From Kitasatospora herbaricolor (lineage in GTDB: Bacteria; Actinomycetota; Actinomycetes; Streptomycetales; Streptomycetaceae), in contig NZ_JAUSVA010000002.1 of NCBI RefSeq assembly GCF_030813695.1, positions 5,146,001 to 5,210,000 of the forward strand: a DNA stretch of 64,000 nucleotides, given 5' to 3'. Position 1 is the first letter of the stretch; the number at the start of each line of letters is the position of its first letter. Of the stretch, positions 7,741 through 15,834 are shown piece by piece. The notes under the pieces were generated by a model. That model saw only the letters and a program-made list of their open reading frames with translations. It was not told where the DNA came from and made no database searches. The translations under genes were made by a program, and so were the position numbers.

Positions 7741-9330
7741 ATGTCCGTGCCGCGACGGCTCCGCCGAATCGCCGCCACCCTGGTGGCCGCTCTCGCCGCC
7801 CTGCTGGCGCTGGCGCTGCTGCCCTTCCAGGCGGCCGCGGCCGCGGCCGAGGGCCGGGTCGCCGGCGGGCGGCTGGACTGGGGGATCAAGCAGTCCTTCC
7901 TGACGTACGTCACCGGGCCCATGGCCAAGGGGAGTTGGGGTCTGACCGGGGGCGCCGCCACGGTCGGCGGGAGCAGCTTCCGGTTCCACTCCGCGACGGG
8001 TACGTACGACCCGGAGACCGGCGCGCTGACCGCCGCCTTCTCCGGCGGCGTCCGTTTCACTGGCCACCAGGAGAACGGCGTGAACGCGCTCGACATGAGC
8101 GTCGGCCGGCTCACCCTGCGGGCCGTCGCCGGCGGCGGCGCCGGGCTCTACGCCGACATCAGCAGCAAGTCCAAGGACACCGGCAAGGTCGCCGCCGTCA
8201 GCCAGGCCCGGCTCGCGGACCTCTCGCTCGCCGGACTCGACCTGCGCGGCGCCGCCGGCACCCTGACGCTCGGCAACGTGCCCGTCACCCTGACCGGTGC
8301 GGGGGCGAGCGCCTTCGGCGGCTTCTACACCGCCGGCACCGCCCTCGACCCGCTCACCCTCTCGGTCAACCTCGCGGCGGCGGCGAAGGCTTCGCCGGCC
8401 GCCACCGGGCAGCCGGCCGTCACCGAACCGGCCGTCACCGAACCGGCCGTCGCCGAACCGGCCGCGACCCCCGCCGCCGGCACCGGCGCGCCGGCCGGGG
8501 AGAGCCCGGCGCCCGCCCCGGCACGCACCGAGTTCACCGCGGGTGCCCTCGACTGGGGCGTCCGCCGGACCTTCCGCGACTACGTCACCGGCTCGATCGC
8601 CAAGGGCGCCTGGGAGGTCACCGGCGGCGCGGCCGACGGCGGGGCGTTCTTCCGCTGGACCCCGGCCAAGGGCGGCTACGACCCGGCGACCGGCGCCCTG
8701 ACCGCCGCCTTCGCCGGCGGCGTGCACTTCACCGGCATGCGGACCGGTGACACCTACGGCCTGGACCTCGTCCTCGCCAACGCCGCCGTCACCGTCGCCG
8801 ACGGCCACGGCAGGCTCACCGCCGACGTCCTCGGCCGGACCGCGGACGGAGCCGTCCAGCAGGCGCCCGGTGTCGAGCTGGCCACCTTCGAGGCGGCCGC
8901 CCTCAAGCCCGCGGGCGGCCTGCTCAAGGCCGTCGAACTCCCGCTCAAGCTCAGCGAGTCGGGCGCCAGGGTGTTCGGCGGGCTCTACCCCGCCGGCACC
9001 GACATGGATCCGCTGAGCTTCGCCGTCGCGCTCGACCCGGCGGCCGCCCTGCCCCCGCTGCCGGACATCGGCAGCGCCCCCGCCGCATCGCCCGACCCGG
9101 CCGCCGCGAGCCCCGCCCCGGCCACCGCCCCGGTCACCGCGGAGGCCGCCGGAGGGGGCGGCCGGACGACCGCCGCGGTCGTCGGCGGCCTGCTGGTCCT
9201 CGCCCTCGGCGCGGCCGGGGGAGTGCTCGCCCGGCGCCGCCGCAGGGCCGCGGGCGGGGCCGCCGCTCCGGCCGCAGCCGGTCCCGCCGGCCCCGCCAGC
9301 GCCGACGAGGACGTCCGGCCCCGCGCCTGA
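7741..9330 (+). CDS. htaA: HtaA-domain heme-binding surface protein, membrane-anchored
   Basis: A 529-residue secreted protein with a signal peptide (about 1-36, ending in an Ala run), two HtaA domains and a C-terminal anchor. Domain 1 starts at GGRLDWGIKQSF (about residue 41). Domain 2 starts at GALDWGVRRTF (about residue 270). Each carries the conserved Y-V-T-G tyrosine. A Pro/Ala/Glu-rich linker with repeated AVTEP units joins them. The C-terminus has a transmembrane helix followed by an Arg run, and no LPxTG/LAxTG signal. HtaA proteins capture heme at the surface and pass it to HmuT. It is divergent from hmuT and under the iron box. Confidence 0.9.
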   Translation: MSVPRRLRRIAATLVAALAALLALALLPFQAAAAAAEGRVAGGRLDWGIKQSFLTYVTGPMAKGSWGLTGGAATVGGSSFRFHSATGTYDPETGALTAAFSGGVRFTGHQENGVNALDMSVGRLTLRAVAGGGAGLYADISSKSKDTGKVAAVSQARLADLSLAGLDLRGAAGTLTLGNVPVTLTGAGASAFGGFYTAGTALDPLTLSVNLAAAAKASPAATGQPAVTEPAVTEPAVAEPAATPAAGTGAPAGESPAPAPARTEFTAGALDWGVRRTFRDYVTGSIAKGAWEVTGGAADGGAFFRWTPAKGGYDPATGALTAAFAGGVHFTGMRTGDTYGLDLVLANAAVTVADGHGRLTADVLGRTADGAVQQAPGVELATFEAAALKPAGGLLKAVELPLKLSESGARVFGGLYPAGTDMDPLSFAVALDPAAALPPLPDIGSAPAASPDPAAASPAPATAPVTAEAAGGGGRTTAAVVGGLLVLALGAAGGVLARRRRRAAGGAAAPAAAGPAGPASADEDVRPRA

Positions 9331-9372
9331 CGCATCGTCATGCCACTTTCACCACAAGGAGCGTTCGAAGCC

Positions 9373-10944
9373 ATGCCGCGTACCACTGTCCAGCGCCCCG
9401 GTCGGCGCAACCGCACCTCCCTGGCGGCCCTCGGTGCCGCGACGGCGGGCCTCGCCCTGGCCGCCTTCGGCGCCCCCGCGGTGGCCTTCGGCGCGGGCCC
9501 CACCGAGGTCACCTACGACACCGGTTCGCTCGACTGGGGCGTGAAGCAGAGCTTCCGCAGCTACGTGACCGGCCCGGCCGGCCAGGGCAGCATCGAGCTG
9601 ACCGGCGGGGCGACCCGCAACGCCGACGGGACCTTCCGCTTCGGCTTCGGCAGCGCCCGCTACGACCTCGGCTCGCACACCCTGTCCGCCGCGTTCACCG
9701 GCGGCGTGCGCTTCCTCGCCCACGGGGGCCAGCTGGACGTCGGGTTGAGCGACCTCAGGCTCACCACCTCGGGCACGACCGGCACCCTGACGGCCGACAC
9801 CGCCTCCAAGGAGCAGGTCGGCGCCCCGCAGGCCACCGAGCGCCAGGACGTCCCGCTGGCCACCTTCACGGTCGGCCGCGACACCACCACGGGCGCCGCG
9901 ACCCCGGCCAGGCTGACCGAGGAGGGCGCGAAGGTCTTCGCCGGCTTCTACCCGGCCGGCTCCGACCTCGACCCGCTGTCGCTGCTGCTGGCCCGGACCC
10001 CGGCCCCGTCGCCCTCGCCCTCGCCCTCGCCCTCCGCGCCGGCCTCCCCGTCCGCCTCGGCCTCGCCGACCGCGACCGGTTCGCCGTCCTCCACGGGTTC
10101 GCCGAGCGCCACCGGTTCGCCCACCGCGACGGGTTCGCCGAGCGCCACCGCCTCGCCGAGCGCCACCGGCTCCCCCTCGGCGTCCGGTTCGCCGACCGTC
10201 ACCACCCCCGCGACCGGTGAACTCGCCGTCGTCGACGGCCGCCTGGACTGGACGGTCAAGGAGAGCTTCCGCAAGTACCTGGCCGGCCCGGTGGCCAACG
10301 GCAAGGCGGAGTTCGGCGGCGGCGCGGCCGACTACCGCTTCGGCGGTGCCACCGGCACGTACCACACCGGGACGCACGCGGTCTCGGCCGGCTTCGCCGG
10401 GTCGGTGCGCTTCCTCGGGCACCCCTCGGACGGCGGGTACGCGCTGGACACCACCTTCGACCACTTCGGGCTGCGGATCGACAAGGACGGCGCCTTCCTC
10501 ACCGCCGACGTCAACGCCAAGTCCCCGGACGGGAGGACGTCCGTGCTGACCGGCGCCCGGATCGCGAAGCTGGACCTCTCCGGGGCGGCCTTCGCGCCCG
10601 TCGGCGGCGTGGTGACGCTGACCGCCGTGCCCGCCACGCTGACCGCCGAGGGCGTGCCCGCCTTCGGCAACTACCCCGCGGGCGAGGCCCTGGACGCGGT
10701 CACCGTCTCGCTGTCCTTCGACCGGAACGCCCGGGTGCCGGCCGGATCGGGCACCGGCACGGGCGGCGCCGCCGGGACGGGCGCCTCGGTGAGCAGCACC
10801 GGTCTCGGCGGCGGCGCCGTGCTGGCCTCCACGGGCTCCGGCACCCCGGTGGTGCCGCTGCTCGCGACGGCCGCCGGCCTGCTCCTCGCCGGCGGCGGCA
10901 CGACCGTCCTGGTCCGTCGCCGCACCGGGTCGGCCGGGGCCTGA
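9373..10944 (+). CDS. HtaA-domain heme-binding protein with LAxTG sortase signal
   Basis: A 523-residue secreted protein with a signal peptide (about 1-40) and two HtaA domains, starting near residue 50 (GSLDWGVKQSF) and residue 288 (GRLDWTVKESF). They are joined by a Ser/Pro/Thr-rich linker of about 65 residues. The C-terminus carries LASTG, then a hydrophobic helix, then RRR. LAxTG is the signal of class E sortases in Streptomyces, so this protein is probably linked to peptidoglycan. The ATG at 9373 follows AAGGAG by 11 nt. It is 42 nt downstream of the first htaA gene and is probably co-transcribed. Confidence 0.88.
   Translation: MPRTTVQRPGRRNRTSLAALGAATAGLALAAFGAPAVAFGAGPTEVTYDTGSLDWGVKQSFRSYVTGPAGQGSIELTGGATRNADGTFRFGFGSARYDLGSHTLSAAFTGGVRFLAHGGQLDVGLSDLRLTTSGTTGTLTADTASKEQVGAPQATERQDVPLATFTVGRDTTTGAATPARLTEEGAKVFAGFYPAGSDLDPLSLLLARTPAPSPSPSPSPSAPASPSASASPTATGSPSSTGSPSATGSPTATGSPSATASPSATGSPSASGSPTVTTPATGELAVVDGRLDWTVKESFRKYLAGPVANGKAEFGGGAADYRFGGATGTYHTGTHAVSAGFAGSVRFLGHPSDGGYALDTTFDHFGLRIDKDGAFLTADVNAKSPDGRTSVLTGARIAKLDLSGAAFAPVGGVVTLTAVPATLTAEGVPAFGNYPAGEALDAVTVSLSFDRNARVPAGSGTGTGGAAGTGASVSSTGLGGGAVLASTGSGTPVVPLLATAAGLLLAGGGTTVLVRRRTGSAGA
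10003..10206 (+). repeat. Low-complexity Ser/Pro/Thr linker repeats
   Basis: Within the second htaA gene, short repeats (SP dipeptides, then GSPSATGSPTAT-like units) encode a flexible wall-spanning linker between the HtaA domains. The DNA repeats are near-identical 18-24-mers and may vary in number between strains. Confidence 0.75.
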
Positions 10945-10958
10945 CCCCCTTCGTACCC

Positions 10959-10980
10959 GCCGGGGCCGGTCCGCCCCGGC
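10959..10980 (+). terminator. Terminator after second htaA gene
   Basis: Perfect 8-bp arms (GCCGGGGC and GCCCCGGC) flank a 6-nt loop 15 nt after the stop codon. Confidence 0.55.
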
Positions 10981-11020
10981 GCCACGGCCCGGCGCCACGG
11001 TCCGGCGTCGGGGCCAGGCC

Positions 11021-11056
11021 GTCGGCCCCGGCGAGCGGTTGCTCGTCGGGGCCGAC
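11021..11056. terminator. Strong hairpin between htaA and hmuO
   Basis: Sixteen-base arms (one G-T wobble) around a GGTT loop lie between the convergent htaA2 and hmuO genes. A further 9-bp hairpin follows (11062-11096), and then two tandem copies of a 14-bp GCGGTGCGGGTGCG unit. Confidence 0.65.
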
Positions 11057-11149
11057 GTGTCGTCCGGTGTCCGGCACGGGGCCGGGCACCGGACGTCCTG
11101 CGCGGTGCGGGTGCGGCGGTGCGGGTGCGGTTCTCGGGCCCCGGGCCGG

Positions 11150-11821
11150 TCAGGCGCTCAGCGGGTAACGGGTGTCCAGGTCACGGAAGACGGCGCCGTT
11201 GAGGGTGAAGGCCCGCTTGCACTCCTCGACCACCCGGCGGCGCTCGATCTCGTCCAGGGCGAGCCCGGCGGCGTCCAGCTTCGCCCGGTATTCCCGCTTG
11301 AAGGCGGCGGGGTTGGCGACGTCCTCGAAGACGTAGAAGTGCACGCCGTCGCCCTTGCGCTCGAAGCCCCAGGTCTTCTCGGCGATGCCGCGGATGATCT
11401 GGCCGCCGGAGAGGTCGCCGAGGTAGCGGGTGTAGTGGTGGGCGATGTAGCCGGCCGGCCAGGTGGCGGCGAGCGCCTCGATCCGGGCGACGTAGGCGGC
11501 GGTGGCGGGCAGCGGCTCCAGGCCGGTGCGCCAGTCGGGGCCGCGCAGGTGCCGCAGGTCGCGCTCGACGGCGGCCGTCCGCAGCAGGGCGGGTTCGATG
11601 AACGGGCCGGCCACCGGGTGGTCCGCCAGTTCGGCGTTGCGGCCCTCCAGTGCGCGGTAGACGAACCAGAGCTGGCCGGTCAGGTCGGCGTAGGCCTCGA
11701 CGCCGAGCCGCCCGCCGAGCAGTCGGCTCATGAAGGAGGACTGCTCGGCCGCCTCGTGCTCCTCGCTGCTTGCGGTGCGGAGCACGGTGGAGAACGGGGT
11801 GGGCTGCTCGGGGCTGGGCAC
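11150..11821 (-). CDS. hmuO: Biliverdin-producing heme oxygenase
   Basis: A 223-residue HO-1/HmuO-type heme oxygenase, which opens heme to biliverdin and releases CO and Fe(II). The proximal histidine lies in EEHEAAE (about residue 22). The distal helix motif YLGDLSGGQ is present with its flexible glycines. Its role is to free iron from heme imported by HmuTUV. The GTG start at 11821 has GGAGG 5 nt upstream. It has its own iron-regulated promoter on the minus strand. Confidence 0.95.
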   Translation of the reverse strand: MPSPEQPTPFSTVLRTASSEEHEAAEQSSFMSRLLGGRLGVEAYADLTGQLWFVYRALEGRNAELADHPVAGPFIEPALLRTAAVERDLRHLRGPDWRTGLEPLPATAAYVARIEALAATWPAGYIAHHYTRYLGDLSGGQIIRGIAEKTWGFERKGDGVHFYVFEDVANPAAFKREYRAKLDAAGLALDEIERRRVVEECKRAFTLNGAVFRDLDTRYPLSA

Positions 11822-11850
11822 GTGGGCCTCCAGTGATCGGGAACAGTCCG

Positions 11851-11879
11851 ATTGTTGTGGTTAGCCTTACCTAAGTCAA
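11851..11879 (-). promoter_or_regulatory. hmuO promoter with iron box in the spacer
   Basis: On the minus strand TTGACT (11874-11879) is separated by 17 nt from AACAAT (11851-11856). The 19-bp iron box TTAGGTAAGGCTAACCACA fills the spacer (11856-11874). The predicted transcript start is about 11844. The layout copies the htaA promoter: TTGACT with an iron box downstream. Confidence 0.82.
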
Positions 11880-11886
11880 TGTCGTT

Positions 11887-11924
11887 CCGACAGTCTGTCG
11901 GTAAACGTTCCGACGGTCCGTCGG
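11887..11924. promoter_or_regulatory. Two tandem 15-bp palindromes upstream of hmuO
   Basis: CCGACAGTCTGTCGG (11887-11901) and CCGACGGTCCGTCGG (11910-11924) are perfect inverted repeats, each followed by GTAA-like sequence and spaced by exactly 23 bp. They lie just upstream of the hmuO -35 box. Such paired palindromes typically bind a dimeric regulator (the shape is TetR-like), but I recognise no known regulon. The nearby ppa gene ends here, so hmuO is the only promoter they can serve. Confidence 0.75.
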
Positions 11925-12000
11925 TAAGAGCCTGCCCGACCCGGCCCGCCGTCAAGCACCCGCGGGCCCGGGTCGCGGTCACCGGCCGGGTACGACGAAG

Positions 12001-12034
12001 GCCGGGGTGCACGGATCGCTCCGTCCACCCCGGC
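12001..12034 (-). terminator. Terminator after ppa
   Basis: A 14-bp stem with one C-C mismatch and a TCGC loop lies 36 nt after the ppa stop codon. Confidence 0.7.
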
Positions 12035-12069
12035 CCCGGGACTCGCGCAGGAGGCCGGGCGTCCGCGGC

Positions 12070-12561
12070 TCAGTGGCCGCCGGAGTCCGCCAGGCGCTTG
12101 ATCGACGCGGTGACCTCGGCCTCGGCCTCGGCGCGGCCGACCCAGTCGGCGCCCTCGACGGACTTGCCGGGCTCCAGGTCCTTGTAGACCTCGAAGAAGT
12201 GCTGGATCTCCAGGCGGTCGAACTCCGACACGTGGTGGATGTCCTTGAGGTGCTCCCAGCGCGGGTCCGTCGCGGGGACGCAGAGCAGCTTGTCGTCGCC
12301 GCCGGCCTCGTCGGTCATCTTGAACATGCCGATGGCGCGGCACTTGATGAGGCAGCCCGGGAAGGTCGGCTCGTCGAGGATGACCAGGGCGTCCAGCGGG
12401 TCGCCGTCGTCCGCGAGGGTGCCCTCGACGTAGCCGTAGTCGGCCGGGTAACGGGTCGAGGTGAAGAGCATCCGGTCGAGGCGAAGGCGACCGGTCTCGT
12501 GGTCGACCTCGTACTTGTTCCGCGAGCCCTTCGGGATCTCGATCAGGACGTCGAACTCCAC
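12070..12561 (-). CDS. ppa: Inorganic pyrophosphatase
   Basis: A 163-residue family I soluble pyrophosphatase, which hydrolyses PPi and pulls biosynthetic reactions forward. The signature DGDPLDALV with its metal-binding aspartates, and the flanking RYPADYGYVE and KDLEPGKSVEGADWVG segments, are intact. The GTG at 12561 is preferred over the TTG at 12573 because GGAGG sits 5 nt upstream of it and the protein then begins MEFDVLIEIPKG as in relatives. It is divergent from dacB, an arrangement also found in mycobacteria. Confidence 0.95.
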   Translation of the reverse strand: MEFDVLIEIPKGSRNKYEVDHETGRLRLDRMLFTSTRYPADYGYVEGTLADDGDPLDALVILDEPTFPGCLIKCRAIGMFKMTDEAGGDDKLLCVPATDPRWEHLKDIHHVSEFDRLEIQHFFEVYKDLEPGKSVEGADWVGRAEAEAEVTASIKRLADSGGH

Positions 12562-12637
12562 GCGTTCCTCCAAGGTAGGGACTGACAGAATCCAAGTGTC
12601 TCCTACGGGAGTGAGTGCTCAGGAAAGGGGCCGGTCG

Positions 12638-14248
12638 GTGGGAGCAGGTACGGGGGAGCGCCGCGGGCGCGGCGTCGCGACGGCGCGGTTGCTGGGGGCG
12701 GCACTGCTGACCGGCGGCGTGGTGCTGGGCGGGGGCGGGGCCTACGCCGCGCCGTCCCCCTCGCCGACCGGGCACGGCACGGGGCACGACGACGGCCGGG
12801 GCGGCAGGAGCGACGGGCACGGCGACCGGCACGGTGACGACCGGACGGCCTCGCCGAGCGCGACCTCCCCGGCGGCGAAGCCCGCCGCCGGCCCCGGCGG
12901 CTCCCCGGTGGGCAGGCCCGCGGGCGTGACCGGCTCGGGGGCCCCGGCGACGGCCCGCAAACCCGGCCCGCCGCCGGCCGGCCTGGTGCTGCAGCCCGCG
13001 GACGGCGCCGCGGTCGGCATCCCGACCGTGGCGGGGCTGCGGCAGGCGCTCGCGGCCGCCCTGCAGGACAAGTCGCTGGGCACCGTCACCTTCGCGGTCG
13101 CGGACGCCACCAGCGGCCAGATCCTCTACGGCGCCGGGGAGAACACTCCCGCGACGCCCGCCTCGACCACCAAGCTGGCCACCTCGCTGGCCGCCCTGAC
13201 GCTGATCCCGGGTGACACCCGGATCGCCACCAGGGTGGTCGCGGGCGCGAGCCCCGCCGACATCACCCTGGTGGGTGGCGGGGACCCGACCCTCACCGCA
13301 CTGCCCGCCGACCAGGTGCAGATCGACGGCGCCCCGGCGGACGCCGACACCGCCCCCGCCTCGCTGGAGGCGCTCGCCGCGCGGACGGCGGCCGCGCTCC
13401 GGGCGGCCGGCACCGCCACCGTCCGGCTGGGCTACGACGTCTCGCTGTACACCGGCAGCCCGCAGCACGCGGACTACGACGCGCTCAACATCCCGCTGAT
13501 GACCCCGCTGATGGCGGACGAGGGGAAGGCGGACCCGCGCAGCCGCGAGGAGGCGCCCGCCCGGGTGGCCGACCCCGCCGGCCAGGCCGCCGAGACGTTC
13601 GCCGCGCTGCTGAAGGCCCACGGCATCACCGTGGAGGGGAAGGCCAAGCAGACGGCGGCGGCCGCCCCGGCCGGGGCGGCGGTGCTCGCCGAGGTCACCT
13701 CGCCGACCGTCGCCCGGCTGGTGGAGCGGCTGCTCACCACCTCCGACAACACCCTGGCCGAGGCGATCGCCCGGCAGGTGGCGCTGGCCGCGCACAAGCC
13801 CGCCGGCTTCGACGGCGCGGCCACGGCCGTCACCGACACGCTGGCCGGGCTGGGCGTCCGGTCGGCCGGGCTCGTCCTCCACGACGGCAGCGGGCTGCAC
13901 GCGGGCAACACGATCCCGCCCGCGGTGCTGGTCCAGCTCCTCGGTCTGGCCTCCTCCCCGGACCATCCGGAGCTGCGCCCGGTGCTGACCGGCCTGCCGG
14001 TCGCGGGGTTCACCGGCACGCTGGGCAAGCGTTTCGGCGCGGGCTCGGGGGCCGCCGAGGCGGCCGGCCTGGTCCGGGCCAAGACCGGTACCCGCAGCGG
14101 GGTGAACACGCTGGCGGGCACCGTGGTGGACGCCGACGGACGGCTGCTCTCCTTCGCCGTGATGACCAGGACGACCGCCCCGGCGGACACCGCCCGGGCC
14201 GCGATGGACCGGATCGTCGCCCGGTTGGCCGCCTGCGGCTGCCACTGA
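12638..14248 (+). CDS. dacB: D-alanyl-D-alanine carboxypeptidase/endopeptidase (PBP4, DacB)
   Basis: A 536-residue type C low-molecular-weight penicillin-binding protein, which trims or cuts peptidoglycan peptides outside the membrane. The three active-site motifs are SxxK in ASTTKLA, SxN in TTSDNTLAEA, and KTG in AKTGTRSG. The N-terminus has a basic stretch and a hydrophobic signal/anchor, followed by a long Pro/Ser/His-rich linker of about 80 residues before the catalytic domain. The GTG start follows AGGAAAGGGG by 7 nt. A 9-bp inverted repeat (14265-14300) after the stop may terminate it. Confidence 0.9.
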   Translation: MGAGTGERRGRGVATARLLGAALLTGGVVLGGGGAYAAPSPSPTGHGTGHDDGRGGRSDGHGDRHGDDRTASPSATSPAAKPAAGPGGSPVGRPAGVTGSGAPATARKPGPPPAGLVLQPADGAAVGIPTVAGLRQALAAALQDKSLGTVTFAVADATSGQILYGAGENTPATPASTTKLATSLAALTLIPGDTRIATRVVAGASPADITLVGGGDPTLTALPADQVQIDGAPADADTAPASLEALAARTAAALRAAGTATVRLGYDVSLYTGSPQHADYDALNIPLMTPLMADEGKADPRSREEAPARVADPAGQAAETFAALLKAHGITVEGKAKQTAAAAPAGAAVLAEVTSPTVARLVERLLTTSDNTLAEAIARQVALAAHKPAGFDGAATAVTDTLAGLGVRSAGLVLHDGSGLHAGNTIPPAVLVQLLGLASSPDHPELRPVLTGLPVAGFTGTLGKRFGAGSGAAEAAGLVRAKTGTRSGVNTLAGTVVDADGRLLSFAVMTRTTAPADTARAAMDRIVARLAACGCH

Positions 14249-14408
14249 CCCTCCGGACACCGGCCGCCCGGCAAGGGCCGGCCGGTCACCGCCGGGCGGT
14301 CACCGCCGTCCGGTCCGCGCCGACCGGACGGCCGCCGTCCACCGAACGCTCTTAGCACGTCGGCGCATGCGACTCCCCCCGGTGCGGTGGAGCACGTACG
14401 GTGAGGGC

Positions 14409-15587
14409 ATGACGAGCGCGAGCGGCGGTGCTGACATGGTCGACTGGAATCTCGCGGTCGCGACTGCGACCAGGCTGGTCCGGCCGGGCCCGGAGGTGAC
14501 CCGGGCACAGGCGGCCGAGGTGGTCGCCGAGTTGCGCCGGCACGCGCTGGAGGCCGAGGAGCACGTCCGGGAGTTCACCGGGATGCGCTCCAGCAGCCTG
14601 GCGGCGGCGACCGCGACCCCGGTGCTGATCGTGGACCGGCCGGGCTGGGTGCGGGCGAACGTGGCGGGCTTCCGCACGATCGTCCAGCCGCTGGTGGAGA
14701 AGCTGCAGGCGCGCCGGTCGTCCTCCGCCGCCGCGGGCGTGTTCGGCACGGTGGGGGAGAAGGCCACCGGCATCGAGGTGGGCGCGCTGCTGGCGTTCCT
14801 GTCCGCCAAGGTGCTCGGGCAGTACGAGACCTTCGCGCCGGCCGAGTCCTCGGTGGAGACCCCGGACAGCCCGGCGGCGCTCTTCGACAAGCCCCGGCTC
14901 GGCCCGGCCGGCCCGGGCCCGGGCCGGCTGCTGCTGGTGGCGCCGAACATCGTCCAGGTGGAGCGCGAGCTGGAGGTGAACCCGGCCGACTTCCGGCTCT
15001 GGGTCTGCCTGCACGAGGAGACCCACCGGACCCAGTTCACCGCGGTGCCCTGGCTGCGCGACCACATCCAGTCCGAGGTGCAGTCCTTCCTCGCCGAGAC
15101 CGACGTCGACCCGGGGGCCCTGCTGGAGCGGGTGCGGGAGGCGGCCGGCTCGGTCGGCGGCGGTCTGACCGGCCTCGGCACCCGCGGCGACGGCTCCCCG
15201 CCGGCGGGGCTGCTGGAGGTCGTCCAGTCGCCGGCCCAGCGCGAGATCCTCGGCCGACTGACGGCCGTGATGTCGCTGCTGGAGGGCCATGCCGACGTGG
15301 TGATGGACGGCGTCGGCCCGGCGGTGGTGCCGAGCGTGGCGGAGATCCGCGAGAAGTTCCAGCAGCGCCGGGACCGCGGGGCCAACCGGCTCGACCTGGT
15401 GCTGCGCCGGCTGCTGGGGATGGACGCCAAGCTGCGCCAGTACCAGGACGGCGCGGTGTTCGTGCGCGGGGTGGTGGACCGGATCGGGATGGACGGCTTC
15501 AACCGGGTCTGGACCTCGCCGAACACGCTCCCCACCAAGGAGGAGATCCACAACCCGGCGGCCTGGGTGGCCCGGGTCGGCCGCTGA
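14409..15587 (+). CDS. DUF2342 zinc-metallopeptidase-like protein
   Basis: A 392-residue protein of the DUF2342 family, often listed as an F420-biosynthesis-associated or zinc-dependent metalloprotease. It has an HExxH-type motif (LHEETHRTQF, about residues 201-210), which fits zinc binding. The substrate is unknown. It sits between dacB and tilS, the same order as in mycobacteria, so the neighbourhood is conserved although the function is not known. There is no clear ribosome site. TACGGT (14397-14402) ends 6 nt before the ATG, which suggests a leaderless mRNA. A second in-frame ATG (14436) is the alternative start. Confidence 0.8.
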   Translation: MTSASGGADMVDWNLAVATATRLVRPGPEVTRAQAAEVVAELRRHALEAEEHVREFTGMRSSSLAAATATPVLIVDRPGWVRANVAGFRTIVQPLVEKLQARRSSSAAAGVFGTVGEKATGIEVGALLAFLSAKVLGQYETFAPAESSVETPDSPAALFDKPRLGPAGPGPGRLLLVAPNIVQVERELEVNPADFRLWVCLHEETHRTQFTAVPWLRDHIQSEVQSFLAETDVDPGALLERVREAAGSVGGGLTGLGTRGDGSPPAGLLEVVQSPAQREILGRLTAVMSLLEGHADVVMDGVGPAVVPSVAEIREKFQQRRDRGANRLDLVLRRLLGMDAKLRQYQDGAVFVRGVVDRIGMDGFNRVWTSPNTLPTKEEIHNPAAWVARVGR

Positions 15588-15834
15588 CCCGGCGCCGCCC
15601 CGCCCCGGCCGGACGCGCTCGCACGAGTGGTCCAATCGTGCAGACGGCGGGTGGAGATACGTTTCTTCATTCACCCGTACGTGGGACGGTGGTCGTACTG
15701 GTGGCGCGGGTGGCGTAGCCGGCGGCTCATTTCTGCCACCATCTGTGAGCGCCCGGTAACAAGGCGCTCACAGTCGCGCGGTTCCCCGCCGCGTCCCGTC
15801 GCCGTCTGTCCCCTCCGCCAAGGAGTGCTCCGCC

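Noticed and set aside
10003..10206. Direct repeats that look like a CRISPR or variable array
   Set aside because: They encode an in-frame Ser/Pro/Thr linker; unit lengths are irregular and there are no spacers.
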